Below the pieces are notes generated by a model. The model saw only the letters and a program-made list of their open reading frames with translations. It had not been told where the DNA came from and searched no databases. A DNA stretch of 64,000 bases, taken from contig JABIAY010000075.1 of assembly GCA_018653085.1 (NCBI GenBank), positions 1 through 64,000 on the forward strand, in the 5' to 3' direction. The translations under genes were made by a program, and so were the position numbers. This stretch comes from Nitrospina sp. (GTDB lineage Bacteria; Nitrospinota; Nitrospinia; Nitrospinales; VA-1). Positions 17,076 through 26,227 of this stretch are shown here, piece after piece; position 1 is the first letter of the stretch; each line of letters opens with the position of its first letter.

Positions 17076-17840
17076 ATGCTTGAAGTCAATGAACTTCTGG
17101 AGTTGGCTAAATCCATTTCGACCAGGGCGGGCCTACGACTACTAAACAGCCTGGACCAGGGAAAAAAGGAGTATGTTTGTAGCAGTGAGCATCCAAAGGA
17201 GATCAAGGCGTTAGCCGATACTGTGTTGGAGAAGGACATTCTGCAAGCTCTTATCCCCAAAGGCCTTCCAATTTTGAGCGAAGAGTCTGGTTTTATCTCA
17301 GGGGAGCGAGAATCCAAATATTGGTTTATTGTTGATCCGCTCGATGGGACTTTCAATTTCGTTAAAGGACTGGGCCCATCCGCTATCTCCATCGCTCTCT
17401 GGCAAGATCAAAAGCCGATATTTGGTGTGATTTATAGTCTGACGGAGCGGCAACTCTTTTGGGGTGGAGTTGGCATTGGCGCCTACTGTGATGGCCAGAA
17501 AATACTGGTTTCTGATACCTTGAGTAAGGCGGAGGCATCTATTTGCACAGGATTTCCTGTGAGGTTCGAAAGCAAAAGTGATCTCGCCATACAAAAATTT
17601 TTGCGCATGGTCAGACAGTATTCCAAGGTTCGAATGCTTGGTTCCGCAGCAATTTCTCTCATAAATATTGCAAAGGGGGCTGCTGATGTGTATTCAGAAC
17701 AAAATATTATGATCTGGGATGTTGCGGCGGGTCTTGCAATTGTTGGAGGAGCCGGAGGGTCTGTCCATTTTAATCCGGGGACCATCGAACATTCATTAGA
17801 TGTCTACGCGAGCAATCGACACCTTTTTGAACCTAATTAA
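17076..17840 (+). CDS. inositol monophosphatase family phosphatase
   Basis: The 254-residue Mg-dependent phosphatase has the metal-binding motifs of the family: LSEESGF, DPLDGTFNFVKG and WDVAAGLAIVGGAGG. It could be a CysQ/SuhB-type enzyme. In this four-gene group a sugar-phosphate phosphatase role is attractive, for example replacing KdsC before CMP activation. An alternative is hydrolysis of 3'-phosphoadenosine 5'-phosphate left by the sulfotransferase encoded 5 kb away. The sequence does not decide between these. A strong AGGAGGAGG ribosome-binding site precedes the gene. Confidence 0.88.
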   Translation: MLEVNELLELAKSISTRAGLRLLNSLDQGKKEYVCSSEHPKEIKALADTVLEKDILQALIPKGLPILSEESGFISGERESKYWFIVDPLDGTFNFVKGLGPSAISIALWQDQKPIFGVIYSLTERQLFWGGVGIGAYCDGQKILVSDTLSKAEASICTGFPVRFESKSDLAIQKFLRMVRQYSKVRMLGSAAISLINIAKGAADVYSEQNIMIWDVAAGLAIVGGAGGSVHFNPGTIEHSLDVYASNRHLFEPN

Positions 17841-17857
17841 ACCAAAAAGTTAGAATG

Positions 17858-17894
17858 CTTCCTAACCACCTGTTCTGGTTATAACCTTTTTTAT
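17858..17894 (+). terminator. possible weak Rho-independent terminator
   Basis: Just after the IMPase-like gene, AACCA-CCTGTTC-TGGTT forms a short stem-loop, followed after a few bases by a T-rich stretch (CCTTTTTT). The stem is only five base pairs, so this is weak. It would end the plus-strand four-gene transcript before the converging radical SAM gene. Confidence 0.3.
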
Positions 17895-18121
17895 AAGCAG
17901 GTGATCAAGGGAATTCCAAACTCTATTTCCAGCATGAGTGAAAATCTGCACCGACCAAAGAACTCCTTCGATCTCTCAATAAAAAAAGTTAACAGTACTG
18001 TCGAAATTGAAGCCCCCAGTGAGGGCCCAGTCATGCGCTACCTAGAAAACGATATGGAAAGATACCAGAGGCATAGCGATATCGATATCTGAACTAGTCC
18101 CTATGATCAGAACCTCGCGTG

Positions 18122-19048
18122 TCATTTCGGCCCAGCTTGATTAGAGGAATCTTTTAACTCGGCCCAGGCCTCGGCATGTTTCCTACCCATCAATGAACCA
18201 TCTACATCACAGACATTGCAGGGTTTGAAATTTCGATCTGCATCGTTCAAACGGTGCCGTATTGTCATCAACAACTTTGAAAACCATATCTCTATGAAGT
18301 CCTGCTTGTACAGGTTGCCGACGACCATTTTCTTACCCCAATCGTGGGTACAGAGCAGAACATCTCCAAGATAATCCATGACGAAACTGTAACCTGGATA
18401 AAAACAGGGCTTGGCTAGAGGTTCAACCAGAGAAGGACGCTTGAATTCCGCGTTATCCATCATTCCCGCCCGATTGGTCAGGGTGATTCCAAAATCCTGT
18501 TCCTGAGGAAGGTAGCGGTTCCGGATGACAAACTGATCGTCCTGGAGGCCAACGCTACGACACATATTTTCGAAACGGTCCGCATCCTCCTTGCCGTCAT
18601 AAACGCTAATCGACAGGGTTGAGAGACCACTGGTAAAGAGGCGGCCCAGCCTTTCTTCGTTAAGCACATCACCGTTGGTGACAATCTCGATCCGGGCCGT
18701 TGGAAGTTGATTTCTGAAAAGGGCTACATGCTCATATAATTTTTTATCTAGCAATGGTTCTACAAAACCCGAAAATATGACCAAACCAGAAAATTCGACC
18801 GCAGCCAGTTGGGTGCTTAGTTTCTCCGTCAAACCCAGAGGCATGAACTCCTCAACGTCAGGATAAGTGGGATCGCTGCGAGGGCAGAAAACACAGGTTC
18901 GGTTGCAGGTTCCAGAGGTACTCAGCTCCACTATGGAAGGAAGAGGCAGGCGGCGGTTTTCCAAGGCGAAACCACTGTCGACAATCGCCGACTTCCGCAA
19001 AATACCAGGATCAAAGAACTTGGGTGATGAAGTGTTTTGTTCATTCAT
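18122..19048 (-). CDS. radical SAM/SPASM domain protein
   Basis: The 308-residue protein has a radical SAM cluster motif CNRTCVFC (ELSTSGTCNRTCVFCPRSDP) near residue 50. Its C-terminal SPASM-like cysteines (VLLCTHDW, FKPCNVCD) probably bind an auxiliary 4Fe-4S cluster. SPASM enzymes oxidise or crosslink peptides, or act as dehydrogenases on alcohols and sugars. No precursor peptide is visible nearby, so a carbohydrate substrate is more plausible here. It is the last gene of the long minus-strand run, 160 bases downstream of the aldolase gene. Confidence 0.87.
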   Translation of the reverse strand: MNEQNTSSPKFFDPGILRKSAIVDSGFALENRRLPLPSIVELSTSGTCNRTCVFCPRSDPTYPDVEEFMPLGLTEKLSTQLAAVEFSGLVIFSGFVEPLLDKKLYEHVALFRNQLPTARIEIVTNGDVLNEERLGRLFTSGLSTLSISVYDGKEDADRFENMCRSVGLQDDQFVIRNRYLPQEQDFGITLTNRAGMMDNAEFKRPSLVEPLAKPCFYPGYSFVMDYLGDVLLCTHDWGKKMVVGNLYKQDFIEIWFSKLLMTIRHRLNDADRNFKPCNVCDVDGSLMGRKHAEAWAELKDSSNQAGPK

Positions 19049-19207
19049 TGTTCTTTAAAAATCTACTTATGTTTCCATGACCGAGCCAAATGAAAATGCC
19101 TTCATGAAAGGAGGCCTTTGCATTTGCAAATTAGATGCAAGTCGACAAGTTTGACCAAGAAAGGAAGGCTTTTAATAAAGTTTTTTATTCGTTTTTAGAA
19201 TGACTAC

Positions 19208-19975
19208 TTATTGATCAATTTTTTTATCCCTCACCTCTATTCCTTCCAGGCAGGATATGTCAAGCATTCTAATATCCACACTATAAGCCAAAAATAGAAA
19301 TCCATCCTTAACCAAAGAATCAAGTTTTTTTGGGTCCGCTTCGACCACATGGAGACCGCCAGGTTTATTGGCGGTCAACCCGGCATGCTTTATTTTTTTT
19401 ATCGCAGTAAGGACATCAGGGTGATCCAAGTCACCGGGAACTCCCATAGAAGCTGAAAGATCGTAGGGGCCAATGAGATATCCATCTACTTTTTCAGATG
19501 ATAAAATAGAATCAATATTATTTACGGCATCAATATTTTCAATTTGTGCAATGAGAACAGCGTTTTCCCCCAGCCAGTTTTTATACTCTTGAAATCTGGC
19601 ACCATAACCCTGAGCTCGCGCCAACCCCACACCCCTAGTTCCAGTAGGTGGATAATGAATAGCGGAAAATGCTTTATTAATATCTTCAAGCGACCGAACC
19701 ATAGGAAGGATTATTCCAACCGAACCCGCATCCATCACTCGTTTAATCTGGACCGGATCATTCGAGGAAAGCCTTACCAAAGGTGTATTACCGCATAAAT
19801 CAATGACCCGGATTAACTCTTCCGCCTCCTGAATATTAATCATACTGTGTTCTAAATCTATGGTTACCCAATCGAATCCTCTTCGGCTCATAATCTCTGC
19901 GATAGCAGGATGAGCTAAAGTTATCCACGATCCAACGGTAAGCATATTATTTTTTAATTTAGACTTTAGTTGCAT
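19208..19975 (-). CDS. HpcH/HpaI aldolase family protein
   Basis: This is a class II, metal-dependent pyruvate aldolase of the 2,4-dihydroxyhept-2-enedioate aldolase/citrate lyase beta family. Motifs: GFDWVTIDLEHS (metal/base), VRLSSNDPVQIKRVMDAGSVGIILPMV, AQIENIDAVNNID and YLIGPYDLSASMG. The ORF begins at 20065, but homologous sequence starts at MQLKSKLKNNMLTVGSWITL, so the ATG at 19975 is preferred. Family members cleave or form 2-keto-3-deoxy acids from pyruvate and an aldehyde. Next to a ulosonate-type CMP synthetase, condensation to a 3-deoxy-2-ulosonic acid is possible. Confidence 0.87.
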   Translation of the reverse strand: MQLKSKLKNNMLTVGSWITLAHPAIAEIMSRRGFDWVTIDLEHSMINIQEAEELIRVIDLCGNTPLVRLSSNDPVQIKRVMDAGSVGIILPMVRSLEDINKAFSAIHYPPTGTRGVGLARAQGYGARFQEYKNWLGENAVLIAQIENIDAVNNIDSILSSEKVDGYLIGPYDLSASMGVPGDLDHPDVLTAIKKIKHAGLTANKPGGLHVVEADPKKLDSLVKDGFLFLAYSVDIRMLDISCLEGIEVRDKKIDQ

Positions 19976-20065
19976 TTTACGGTGGGATAGTTTTTGAGAG
20001 GAGAATCCTAATTTGAAACCACATAAAGTTTTACTATTTTTTATTCGAAAAACACTTGCGAACAA

Positions 20066-20489
20066 TATCAGACCCTGCTACCGCTAATCGAAAAACTCGT
20101 CCAAGCTATCTACCCGAACTAAATTCGCAAACTACTACCGGGGGCAAAGTTATCCTTTGAAGAATAGCCCATAAGATGCATGGAAAACAAGGGTTTTTCT
20201 GGGCCTTTGATTGCTGGTTTTTCATAAAAACGTCTCATCGGTTGACGTAGATGCCGATTTTAAAATGAAGGTTAAAAAAAAGGGGGGGGGGCTAAAGTTC
20301 TCCATGAGCGCGGATTTGCATATCGAGAAAAACGACTTGCAGAAATGTCTGACCTTGGCAGGCTTAAAAATACTTACAGCGAAATATGGGTAAAGCAGTA
20401 GTATTTTGTAAGCGAGGATTTTCCTTTCTCCAGATAGGTGTGCCCGCAAAAAACGGGAGGGGACACCAGAAACCCGTCTGTATTAAATA
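20066..20489. other. spacer with A8G10 homopolymer tract and decayed ORF
   Basis: The 424-base gap between the aldolase and the pyruvate kinase-sulfurylase fusion contains eight A followed by ten G at 20274-20291. On the plus strand a short frame (20211-20393) crosses the tract. A different frame after the tract reads AKVLHERGFAYREKRLAEMSDLGRLKNTYSEIWVKQ and stops, which looks more protein-like. Changing the G count by +1 or -2 would join the two. It may be a phase-variable or decayed gene; no family recognised. Confidence 0.4.
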
Positions 20490-22670
20490 CTATGAAATAA
20501 AAATCCCTTCTCTACGCTTTATCATTTCAATCAGCATATCGCCTATTTCTTTTTGCATCATCCAGTCAGGCGGGCTTTCATTCTTGCCGAGAAAGTCTCT
20601 AATCAGCGTCCCGCTGACCGGGTGAATGCAGGAGGGCGGGTGCTCACAGGATAATCTCATCGCTTCGCATTTATCACAGTAAGCGGCCTCATCAAAAAAA
20701 ATTGGTTTAACTCCTATATCTCCAACCTCCTCAAAAAAACGAATGTTTGCTTCCTTCGGGTAAAAACCATTGACCCCTGTATGGTCTCTTCCCACAATAA
20801 AATGCGAGCACCCATAATTTTTTCTGCATATTGCCGTAAAGACGGCCTCTCTAGGCCCCGCATACCTTGAGAAAGAAAAGAATGCCCCTATCAACACCCG
20901 GTTCTTTGGATATAGATTAAGTTCGATCATACGCTGATATGCCATCAAAACCGGTTCATTTTTAAAGTCGTTTTTCCTTTTAGGGCCCACCACAGGGCTG
21001 ATAAATAATCCATCACAGAAATATTCATCCAGAGCCTTTTGCTGGATATATTCATGCGCCGCATGAACAATATTACGCGTATGAAAACCGGCTACTCGAT
21101 ACCAGTTTTTTTGCTCAAATATCATCCGTGTATTTTGGGGCGTAAAAATAAATGGCGCGACCTCCTGGGATTTACTGGAAAACCTGACCAAGTCAACCTT
21201 TCCTCCCAACAACGTATCTCCTGAATGCTTTAACTGTTTTACACCAGGATGCTCCGGGGAATTTGTTCCAAACATTCGCTTGGTCATAGATTCAAACTGC
21301 ATGGGAAATATTTCTTCAAGATGTAGCAAAGCAAATATTTCCCCAGAGTGAGCATTCTTTAAAGCAACAGAATCACCCTTTTGGAGTTTTCTAATCGAAT
21401 CGCCCCAGACCGGAAGAATAATAGGCAACGTCCAAATTGTACCTTCTGGAAGTAAATTATTATTTAATACACCTTCCACCTGCTCTTTAGTCATGAAGCC
21501 TTGCAAAGGGGAATAAACTCCCGTAGCAATCTGTTCGCAATCCGAAACTATTTTCTCATCTACTTCGAGAGTGGGCAGTTTAGACAGCTCTTTAATGTCA
21601 GGTTTTGTTTCGACTCTGGATACCAGCGAGCCACCATGGGCTTCGATCAACAATGATCTTTTTTCATACTTGGAAATATCTGTATCAAATTTATTAAAAT
21701 AATTGAACTGGTCCATTAATTTTGAAATCATATTGACACAACCTACAGGGTTGCTACCTATTGCCGTTTCCGCAGCCAAAACCAGGCCATCAGCCCCATC
21801 AAGCAGAGTATTGAAAATATCGTTCACTTCAGCCCGGGTAGGATTTGTTTGAGTCACCATAGATTCAAGGAGGTTGGTTGCCACATACACCTTTGTCTTG
21901 GTGCTTTTGGCTTTATCAATTATATGCTTTTGAAGAAGGGGGATGGATTCAATAGGCTCTTCACGGGACAAATCTCCCCGGTCTATTAGAACAGCATCTG
22001 ACGCATTGGCAATAGCCTCCAAATTTCTAATTCCTTCACGGCTTTCTATCTTGGAAATAATAAAGCTGCTCTTTGGCGTATGGTTCCGGATTGCCTGAAC
22101 ATCTTCCAGGTGATTGGCAAAAGAAAGTGCGAAATGCCTAATTCCAAATTCGATAGCAATCTTTATCGATTCTTCGTCTTTCCTAGTCAGGGGATTCATT
22201 CGTATCCGCCTATTTACCGAGACAGCTTTATTGCTTCCAATGGATCCTTCGGTGATAACCTTCGCCATCAAATGATCAGATTTTTTTTCAACCACCTGGA
22301 TCAACGCCGTATTAAAATCTATGGAAATCAGATCATAAATTTGAATAAGGTCTATTGATTCTTCAGGATAAAAACTTATATGCCTTGAATTACCGGCAAC
22401 CGATTGTCGGTCTATTTTTATCAATTCGCCTTCTTTAAGACATGCAGTACCGTTATACATTTTTCCGGTCCGGATTTGAGCACCCTCGGAATCTATACAT
22501 ATGGGAATTGAAGTGATTTCTTTTACGTACTGAATATGCTTCGGCAGGTCTTCGATCGAGGTATGAGACAAGTTGATCCGCAACAGAGAAACGGGGAGTT
22601 CATTCAATCGTTCCAAAACAGACTTTTTAAGGGAAGCCGGCCCAATTGTACAGAGAATTTCTTTGCTCAT
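20490..22670 (-). CDS. sat: pyruvate kinase-like / ATP sulfurylase (sulfate adenylyltransferase) fusion
   Basis: The 726-residue protein has two enzyme domains. Residues 1-335 are pyruvate kinase-like: TIGPAS, LRINLSH (31-36), CIDSEGAQIRTG (usual DTKGPEIRTG), ISKIESREG (Lys207/Glu209), DRGDLSRE and NPTRAEVNDIFNTLLDGADGLVLAAETA. The allosteric C-terminal pyruvate kinase domain is missing. Residues 341-726 are ATP sulfurylase: LIEAHGGSLVSRVE, FHTRNIVHAAHE (HTRN at 530), IVGRDHTG (627-632) and HPVSGTLIRDFL. This sulfurylase makes APS from ATP and sulfate. The kinase half retains most active-site residues and could regenerate ATP from PEP, but that coupling is inference. APS kinase and sulfotransferase genes follow upstream on the same strand. 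Confidence 0.92.
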   Translation of the reverse strand: MSKEILCTIGPASLKKSVLERLNELPVSLLRINLSHTSIEDLPKHIQYVKEITSIPICIDSEGAQIRTGKMYNGTACLKEGELIKIDRQSVAGNSRHISFYPEESIDLIQIYDLISIDFNTALIQVVEKKSDHLMAKVITEGSIGSNKAVSVNRRIRMNPLTRKDEESIKIAIEFGIRHFALSFANHLEDVQAIRNHTPKSSFIISKIESREGIRNLEAIANASDAVLIDRGDLSREEPIESIPLLQKHIIDKAKSTKTKVYVATNLLESMVTQTNPTRAEVNDIFNTLLDGADGLVLAAETAIGSNPVGCVNMISKLMDQFNYFNKFDTDISKYEKRSLLIEAHGGSLVSRVETKPDIKELSKLPTLEVDEKIVSDCEQIATGVYSPLQGFMTKEQVEGVLNNNLLPEGTIWTLPIILPVWGDSIRKLQKGDSVALKNAHSGEIFALLHLEEIFPMQFESMTKRMFGTNSPEHPGVKQLKHSGDTLLGGKVDLVRFSSKSQEVAPFIFTPQNTRMIFEQKNWYRVAGFHTRNIVHAAHEYIQQKALDEYFCDGLFISPVVGPKRKNDFKNEPVLMAYQRMIELNLYPKNRVLIGAFFSFSRYAGPREAVFTAICRKNYGCSHFIVGRDHTGVNGFYPKEANIRFFEEVGDIGVKPIFFDEAAYCDKCEAMRLSCEHPPSCIHPVSGTLIRDFLGKNESPPDWMMQKEIGDMLIEMIKRREGIFIS

Positions 22671-22785
22671 AATTTTATATCTTTAAATACGTCCATGCCA
22701 TAAGGGCTATAGTATAAATGGCTCCGATAATTTCTGACAAAAATAAAGTATTAGCCATTCTGAGCAGGCCAGACATAAAAATTAG

Positions 22786-23694
22786 TCAAAGGCACCAATC
22801 CATATTTTTCTCATAGCCAAGACGGATTAGTTGATCCCCAGCACGCCTTTTTACAACCTGGACATCATGTTCGGAGAAATGAGTGCGCCAATCTCCCTTC
22901 CGGCCAGCTCTAAAATTCGCACCTCTTCCCACCTTGACTCTATCCGCCAAAGTATCCACCCCACCCCGAGTCTGCGCATCTGCAGCAACCATCATTTCTT
23001 GAATTTGATTGTCTGGAAAATCAATACCATAGAACAATAGAATTTTTTTGAACGCCTCGAAGGAATTATCCAGAAGATCTTCATAACGGATAACTAGAAA
23101 CCGGTCCGGCTCTTTCTCAACTACAGCCAACCAGTCGTCAATCCAGGCAACATACTGGTCAAGGGCGTAATCGATCGAGTGGCTGAACGCCTCACTCTGG
23201 GGCATTTCATTATAAAGTTTGTGATGAATAGTATTTGGATCCACTAAAATGTGGTGGAACCGACTGACGAGTTGGTCGCGAATATCTCGGTACGTAACCA
23301 AAGTCAACAAATTCATTTTTTGGATAATCGTCAGAAGCTCCGAAGATGCCCCCGCATGAGTCTTAAGGGCATAAAATCCAAATCTGGGGATATTGGTGAA
23401 GTAGGATTCATCCCAAACCCGGCCTGCGGCGATACCGCTCCTGTCAACAATTGGAGGCCTTTGAAAGCCGGGAATATTTAATAAAAAGGCATGAACCCAC
23501 GACGACCCTGATTTCGCCATCCCGGCTATAAAGAGAATACGGTGCGGATACTTATGATTCAAAGCATCTTTAACACCCAAGATCCCAACGCGAAAACAGT
23601 CCAGGCAACGAATCCATTCATACCGACGATACAATCCAACAAGAATCTTTCTTGCCAATGTAATAGGTTTCCAAGTCAACGATGTACTCATCAA
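22786..23694 (-). CDS. sulfotransferase family protein (PAPS-dependent)
   Basis: The 302-residue sulfotransferase has the 5'-phosphosulfate-binding loop near the N-terminus (ILFIAGMAKSGSSWVHAFL). A strand with RFLVIRYEDLLDN contributes to 3'-phosphate and structural contacts. The C-terminal RKGDWRTHFSEHD fits the PAPS-binding RKGxxGDWK/R region of the Sulfotransfer_1 family. It transfers sulfate from PAPS to a hydroxyl or amine. With APS kinase and the ATP sulfurylase fusion on either side, the locus encodes the whole route from sulfate to a sulfated product, probably a glycan. Confidence 0.88.
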   Translation of the reverse strand: MMSTSLTWKPITLARKILVGLYRRYEWIRCLDCFRVGILGVKDALNHKYPHRILFIAGMAKSGSSWVHAFLLNIPGFQRPPIVDRSGIAAGRVWDESYFTNIPRFGFYALKTHAGASSELLTIIQKMNLLTLVTYRDIRDQLVSRFHHILVDPNTIHHKLYNEMPQSEAFSHSIDYALDQYVAWIDDWLAVVEKEPDRFLVIRYEDLLDNSFEAFKKILLFYGIDFPDNQIQEMMVAADAQTRGGVDTLADRVKVGRGANFRAGRKGDWRTHFSEHDVQVVKRRAGDQLIRLGYEKNMDWCL

Positions 23695-23874
23695 AATCCA
23701 TTTCTCAAATGCTCAGTAATAATCACAGGTATTTATATTCATTGTTAAAATATTTTCGCATATTTTCACTCAACCACAATATCTCAAGCGCCTTCAAACT
23801 TCTGAACACCTCGGTTTCAAACCAGACACCAATTATTTAATTCGAGAGGAAAGTATCAGGTTTTACCGTTAAAC

Positions 23875-24426
23875 TCAATTCCTTCCTCTCGAAATATAAT
23901 CGAGTTCTTCCAGCTTATTAATCACCACTTCTAAACATTCTTCAAGATTTTGCTTGTGAGTTTTGACTTCAATATCTGGATTTAACGGTTCTTCATATGG
24001 ATCGTTTACACCTGTAAAATATTTAATTTTATCCTCTCTGGCTTTTTTATACATGCCTTTTACATCTCGGTCCTCGCAAGTTTCAACCGGACATTTAACA
24101 TAAACTTCGATTAAATCCTCAAACAAAGTTTTTATTTCTTCACGGGTTTTTCTATAAGCGGAAACAATCGCCACCATAACAGCCTGACCTGTCTTCGCAA
24201 TTTCGATAGCTTGTTTTGCAGCTCGAAGATTGTTGGCATGGCGATCTTCAATTGAAAATCCGAGATCCTTTGAAAATTTACTCCGAAACTCATCACCATC
24301 CAAAACTTTTACCGGAAAATCCGCACAAACAGAAAGTTCCTCTTCAATCGCCTTGGCCAATGTGGATTTTCCCGAACAGGGCAACCCAGTAAGCCAAAGA
24401 ACAAACGGTTTATTAAGTTGGTACAT
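23875..24426 (-). CDS. cysC: adenylylsulfate (APS) kinase
   Basis: The 183-residue kinase phosphorylates APS to PAPS using ATP. The P-loop is GLPCSGKSTLAKAIEE (about residues 14-30). DGDEFRSKFSKDLGFSIEDRHANNLRAAKQA is the APS-binding signature, and VYVKCPVETCEDRDVKGMYKKAR with FTGVNDPYEEPLNPDIEV completes the family pattern. The length is typical of a stand-alone CysC. It starts 20 bases after the flippase gene stop and is followed by the sulfotransferase gene. This supplies the PAPS needed for local sulfation. Confidence 0.95.
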   Translation of the reverse strand: MYQLNKPFVLWLTGLPCSGKSTLAKAIEEELSVCADFPVKVLDGDEFRSKFSKDLGFSIEDRHANNLRAAKQAIEIAKTGQAVMVAIVSAYRKTREEIKTLFEDLIEVYVKCPVETCEDRDVKGMYKKAREDKIKYFTGVNDPYEEPLNPDIEVKTHKQNLEECLEVVINKLEELDYISRGRN

Positions 24427-24446
24427 GATTTTAGCCTGTCAAAAGT

Positions 24447-25970
24447 CTATGATTTTTTTAGGAACTGCAGGGTTTGAAAAAATTGTGTTTTTATTTCATT
24501 CCGTGTCAAACCTGCCACCCACGGAACAGACCAGAGGGAAATTCCTACGACAAGAGCATAAATTAATAGTGCCATACTACCTTTAAAAAATAAGTTCATG
24601 GCAACCATCGAACCAAGGAAATTTGCGCCCTCAAATGAAAGCTGGCCCAACACCAGCACCCCGGCCAACGCCAGAACCTGATATACCCAATCGAACTTCC
24701 AACCATAATGGCGCGCAATCCACCAGAGGACTAGGTTAGAGCTAACCACACAAAGGATAACCATTTTCAATGCCATTCCCAGGGAACCCAATTCCAAACC
24801 TGGCAATTTGGCATCAACCGGTGCCTGGATAAAGTATGACACAGGAATAGCAACTATTATTACCAAACCTTCCAGGACTACCTTAGGTCGCGTTTTCCCT
24901 ACTGCCAACAGGAAGGACCCGCCGATAAGCCCCAGGGATTGGTAGATCGGATATAGAAACATAACCGAAAGCGCCGGGACACTTCCCAAATAAGAAGACC
25001 CCAAAAATAGTCTTACGATTTCCTCGCTCCAGGGAATTAAAAAACCGCTGACCAAGGTTGCCGCCATATACAAAAAACGACAAACCTTCTGGTGCAATTT
25101 ACACATCCGCTCAAGATCATTATTTTCATGGGCCTCAGCAATCTCTTTCCAATAAATCCTGAGCAGGGAGGTGGTAGCCAAAAGACTCACCACTGCCAAT
25201 TGATAGCCTATTCCATAAAACCCTTGTTCTTCACTGCCACCAAATGCCTGCAGAAACCATCGATCAGCAAATAGAGAGCCAAACCCCAACCATGAATAAA
25301 GAATAAGCGGAGCGCAGAAGTTAAAATATTCATTCCACACTTTTTTACCATCAAACTCTTCATCTTTCAGCCTATTACCGCAAAGGACATGAAAAGCCAC
25401 GCATGTGGCTATCAGATACTCAATAAAAATCAAGCCAAATAGAACGTACAGGGAGAGATGCTGGGTCCAAAAAAGAACCACTACCAGAAGAAAATGCGTC
25501 ACAACGATGGAAAGATTGAAAATTTGAACTTTGTGGGTTAATCGAAATGACTCTCCAATGTTGCTCATGGTGACCCAAGCATTGTCCTTCATGAAGACAG
25601 CCACAAACGCAAGCAGAATCATCCCTTTTTCCTGGCCGATCCAAATTTGATAGATCCATTGCTCAGGGAATAACAATCCAATGAATATAAGGGGCAGGAG
25701 AAATTGCAACCCCTGCCATATAAAATAACTTGCGACAAACTTTCTCCCGCGAGGCTTTCGACACATAATTGTGTAAAAAGCATGGGTTGACCCCATATCT
25801 AGAAACACTTTAATACCAACAAAAGTCCCTAAAAGAAAAACAAAATCGCCATAGCTTTGCGGCCCCAGGCCTCTCCCGATCAACAAACCCGTGACAAGCG
25901 ACAAGAGGCCCCGAAGGGCATTTGAAAAAAATGAAATGGCAAAACGAGATCTTACAGAAAATTTTAGCAA
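24447..25970 (-). CDS. polysaccharide flippase, Wzx/MATE-like
   Basis: The 507-residue polytopic membrane protein has about 12-14 hydrophobic helices and the N-terminal pattern RFAISFFSNALRGLLSLVTGLLIGRGLGPQSYGDFVFLL, diagnostic of the polysaccharide transporter family (Wzx/RfbX). Family members flip undecaprenyl-linked oligosaccharide repeat units across the inner membrane. This fits the many sugar-modifying genes around it and suggests a Wzy-type assembly route, though no Wzy polymerase was clearly identified. It is directly upstream of cysC on the same strand. Confidence 0.9.
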   Translation of the reverse strand: MLKFSVRSRFAISFFSNALRGLLSLVTGLLIGRGLGPQSYGDFVFLLGTFVGIKVFLDMGSTHAFYTIMCRKPRGRKFVASYFIWQGLQFLLPLIFIGLLFPEQWIYQIWIGQEKGMILLAFVAVFMKDNAWVTMSNIGESFRLTHKVQIFNLSIVVTHFLLVVVLFWTQHLSLYVLFGLIFIEYLIATCVAFHVLCGNRLKDEEFDGKKVWNEYFNFCAPLILYSWLGFGSLFADRWFLQAFGGSEEQGFYGIGYQLAVVSLLATTSLLRIYWKEIAEAHENNDLERMCKLHQKVCRFLYMAATLVSGFLIPWSEEIVRLFLGSSYLGSVPALSVMFLYPIYQSLGLIGGSFLLAVGKTRPKVVLEGLVIIVAIPVSYFIQAPVDAKLPGLELGSLGMALKMVILCVVSSNLVLWWIARHYGWKFDWVYQVLALAGVLVLGQLSFEGANFLGSMVAMNLFFKGSMALLIYALVVGISLWSVPWVAGLTRNEIKTQFFQTLQFLKKS

Positions 25971-26227
25971 GCGACTTTAGACCTCAAGCGTTTGACAAGT
26001 TTCTTTAGGCAAGGATATTCAAAAATGATTGAACCATTCTCTCTCTGATATCAATACAGAAATTTCCAAGCATGCTTAACTTGGTTGTTGGCAGTGGGCT
26101 GGCGGGAATATCTCTAATAGGTAGCAAAGCCTCCAAATTAACTCACTTTTGAATTCCACCCGGATGAAATACTTTTCAAGCCAACTAATAATTCAAAACA
26201 TCAAAGGTGTCACTGATACTTAGCACC

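Noticed and set aside
17901-18092. 63-codon GTG-start ORF after the IMPase-like gene
   Set aside because: No motif and no ribosome-binding site; lies in a spacer between converging genes.
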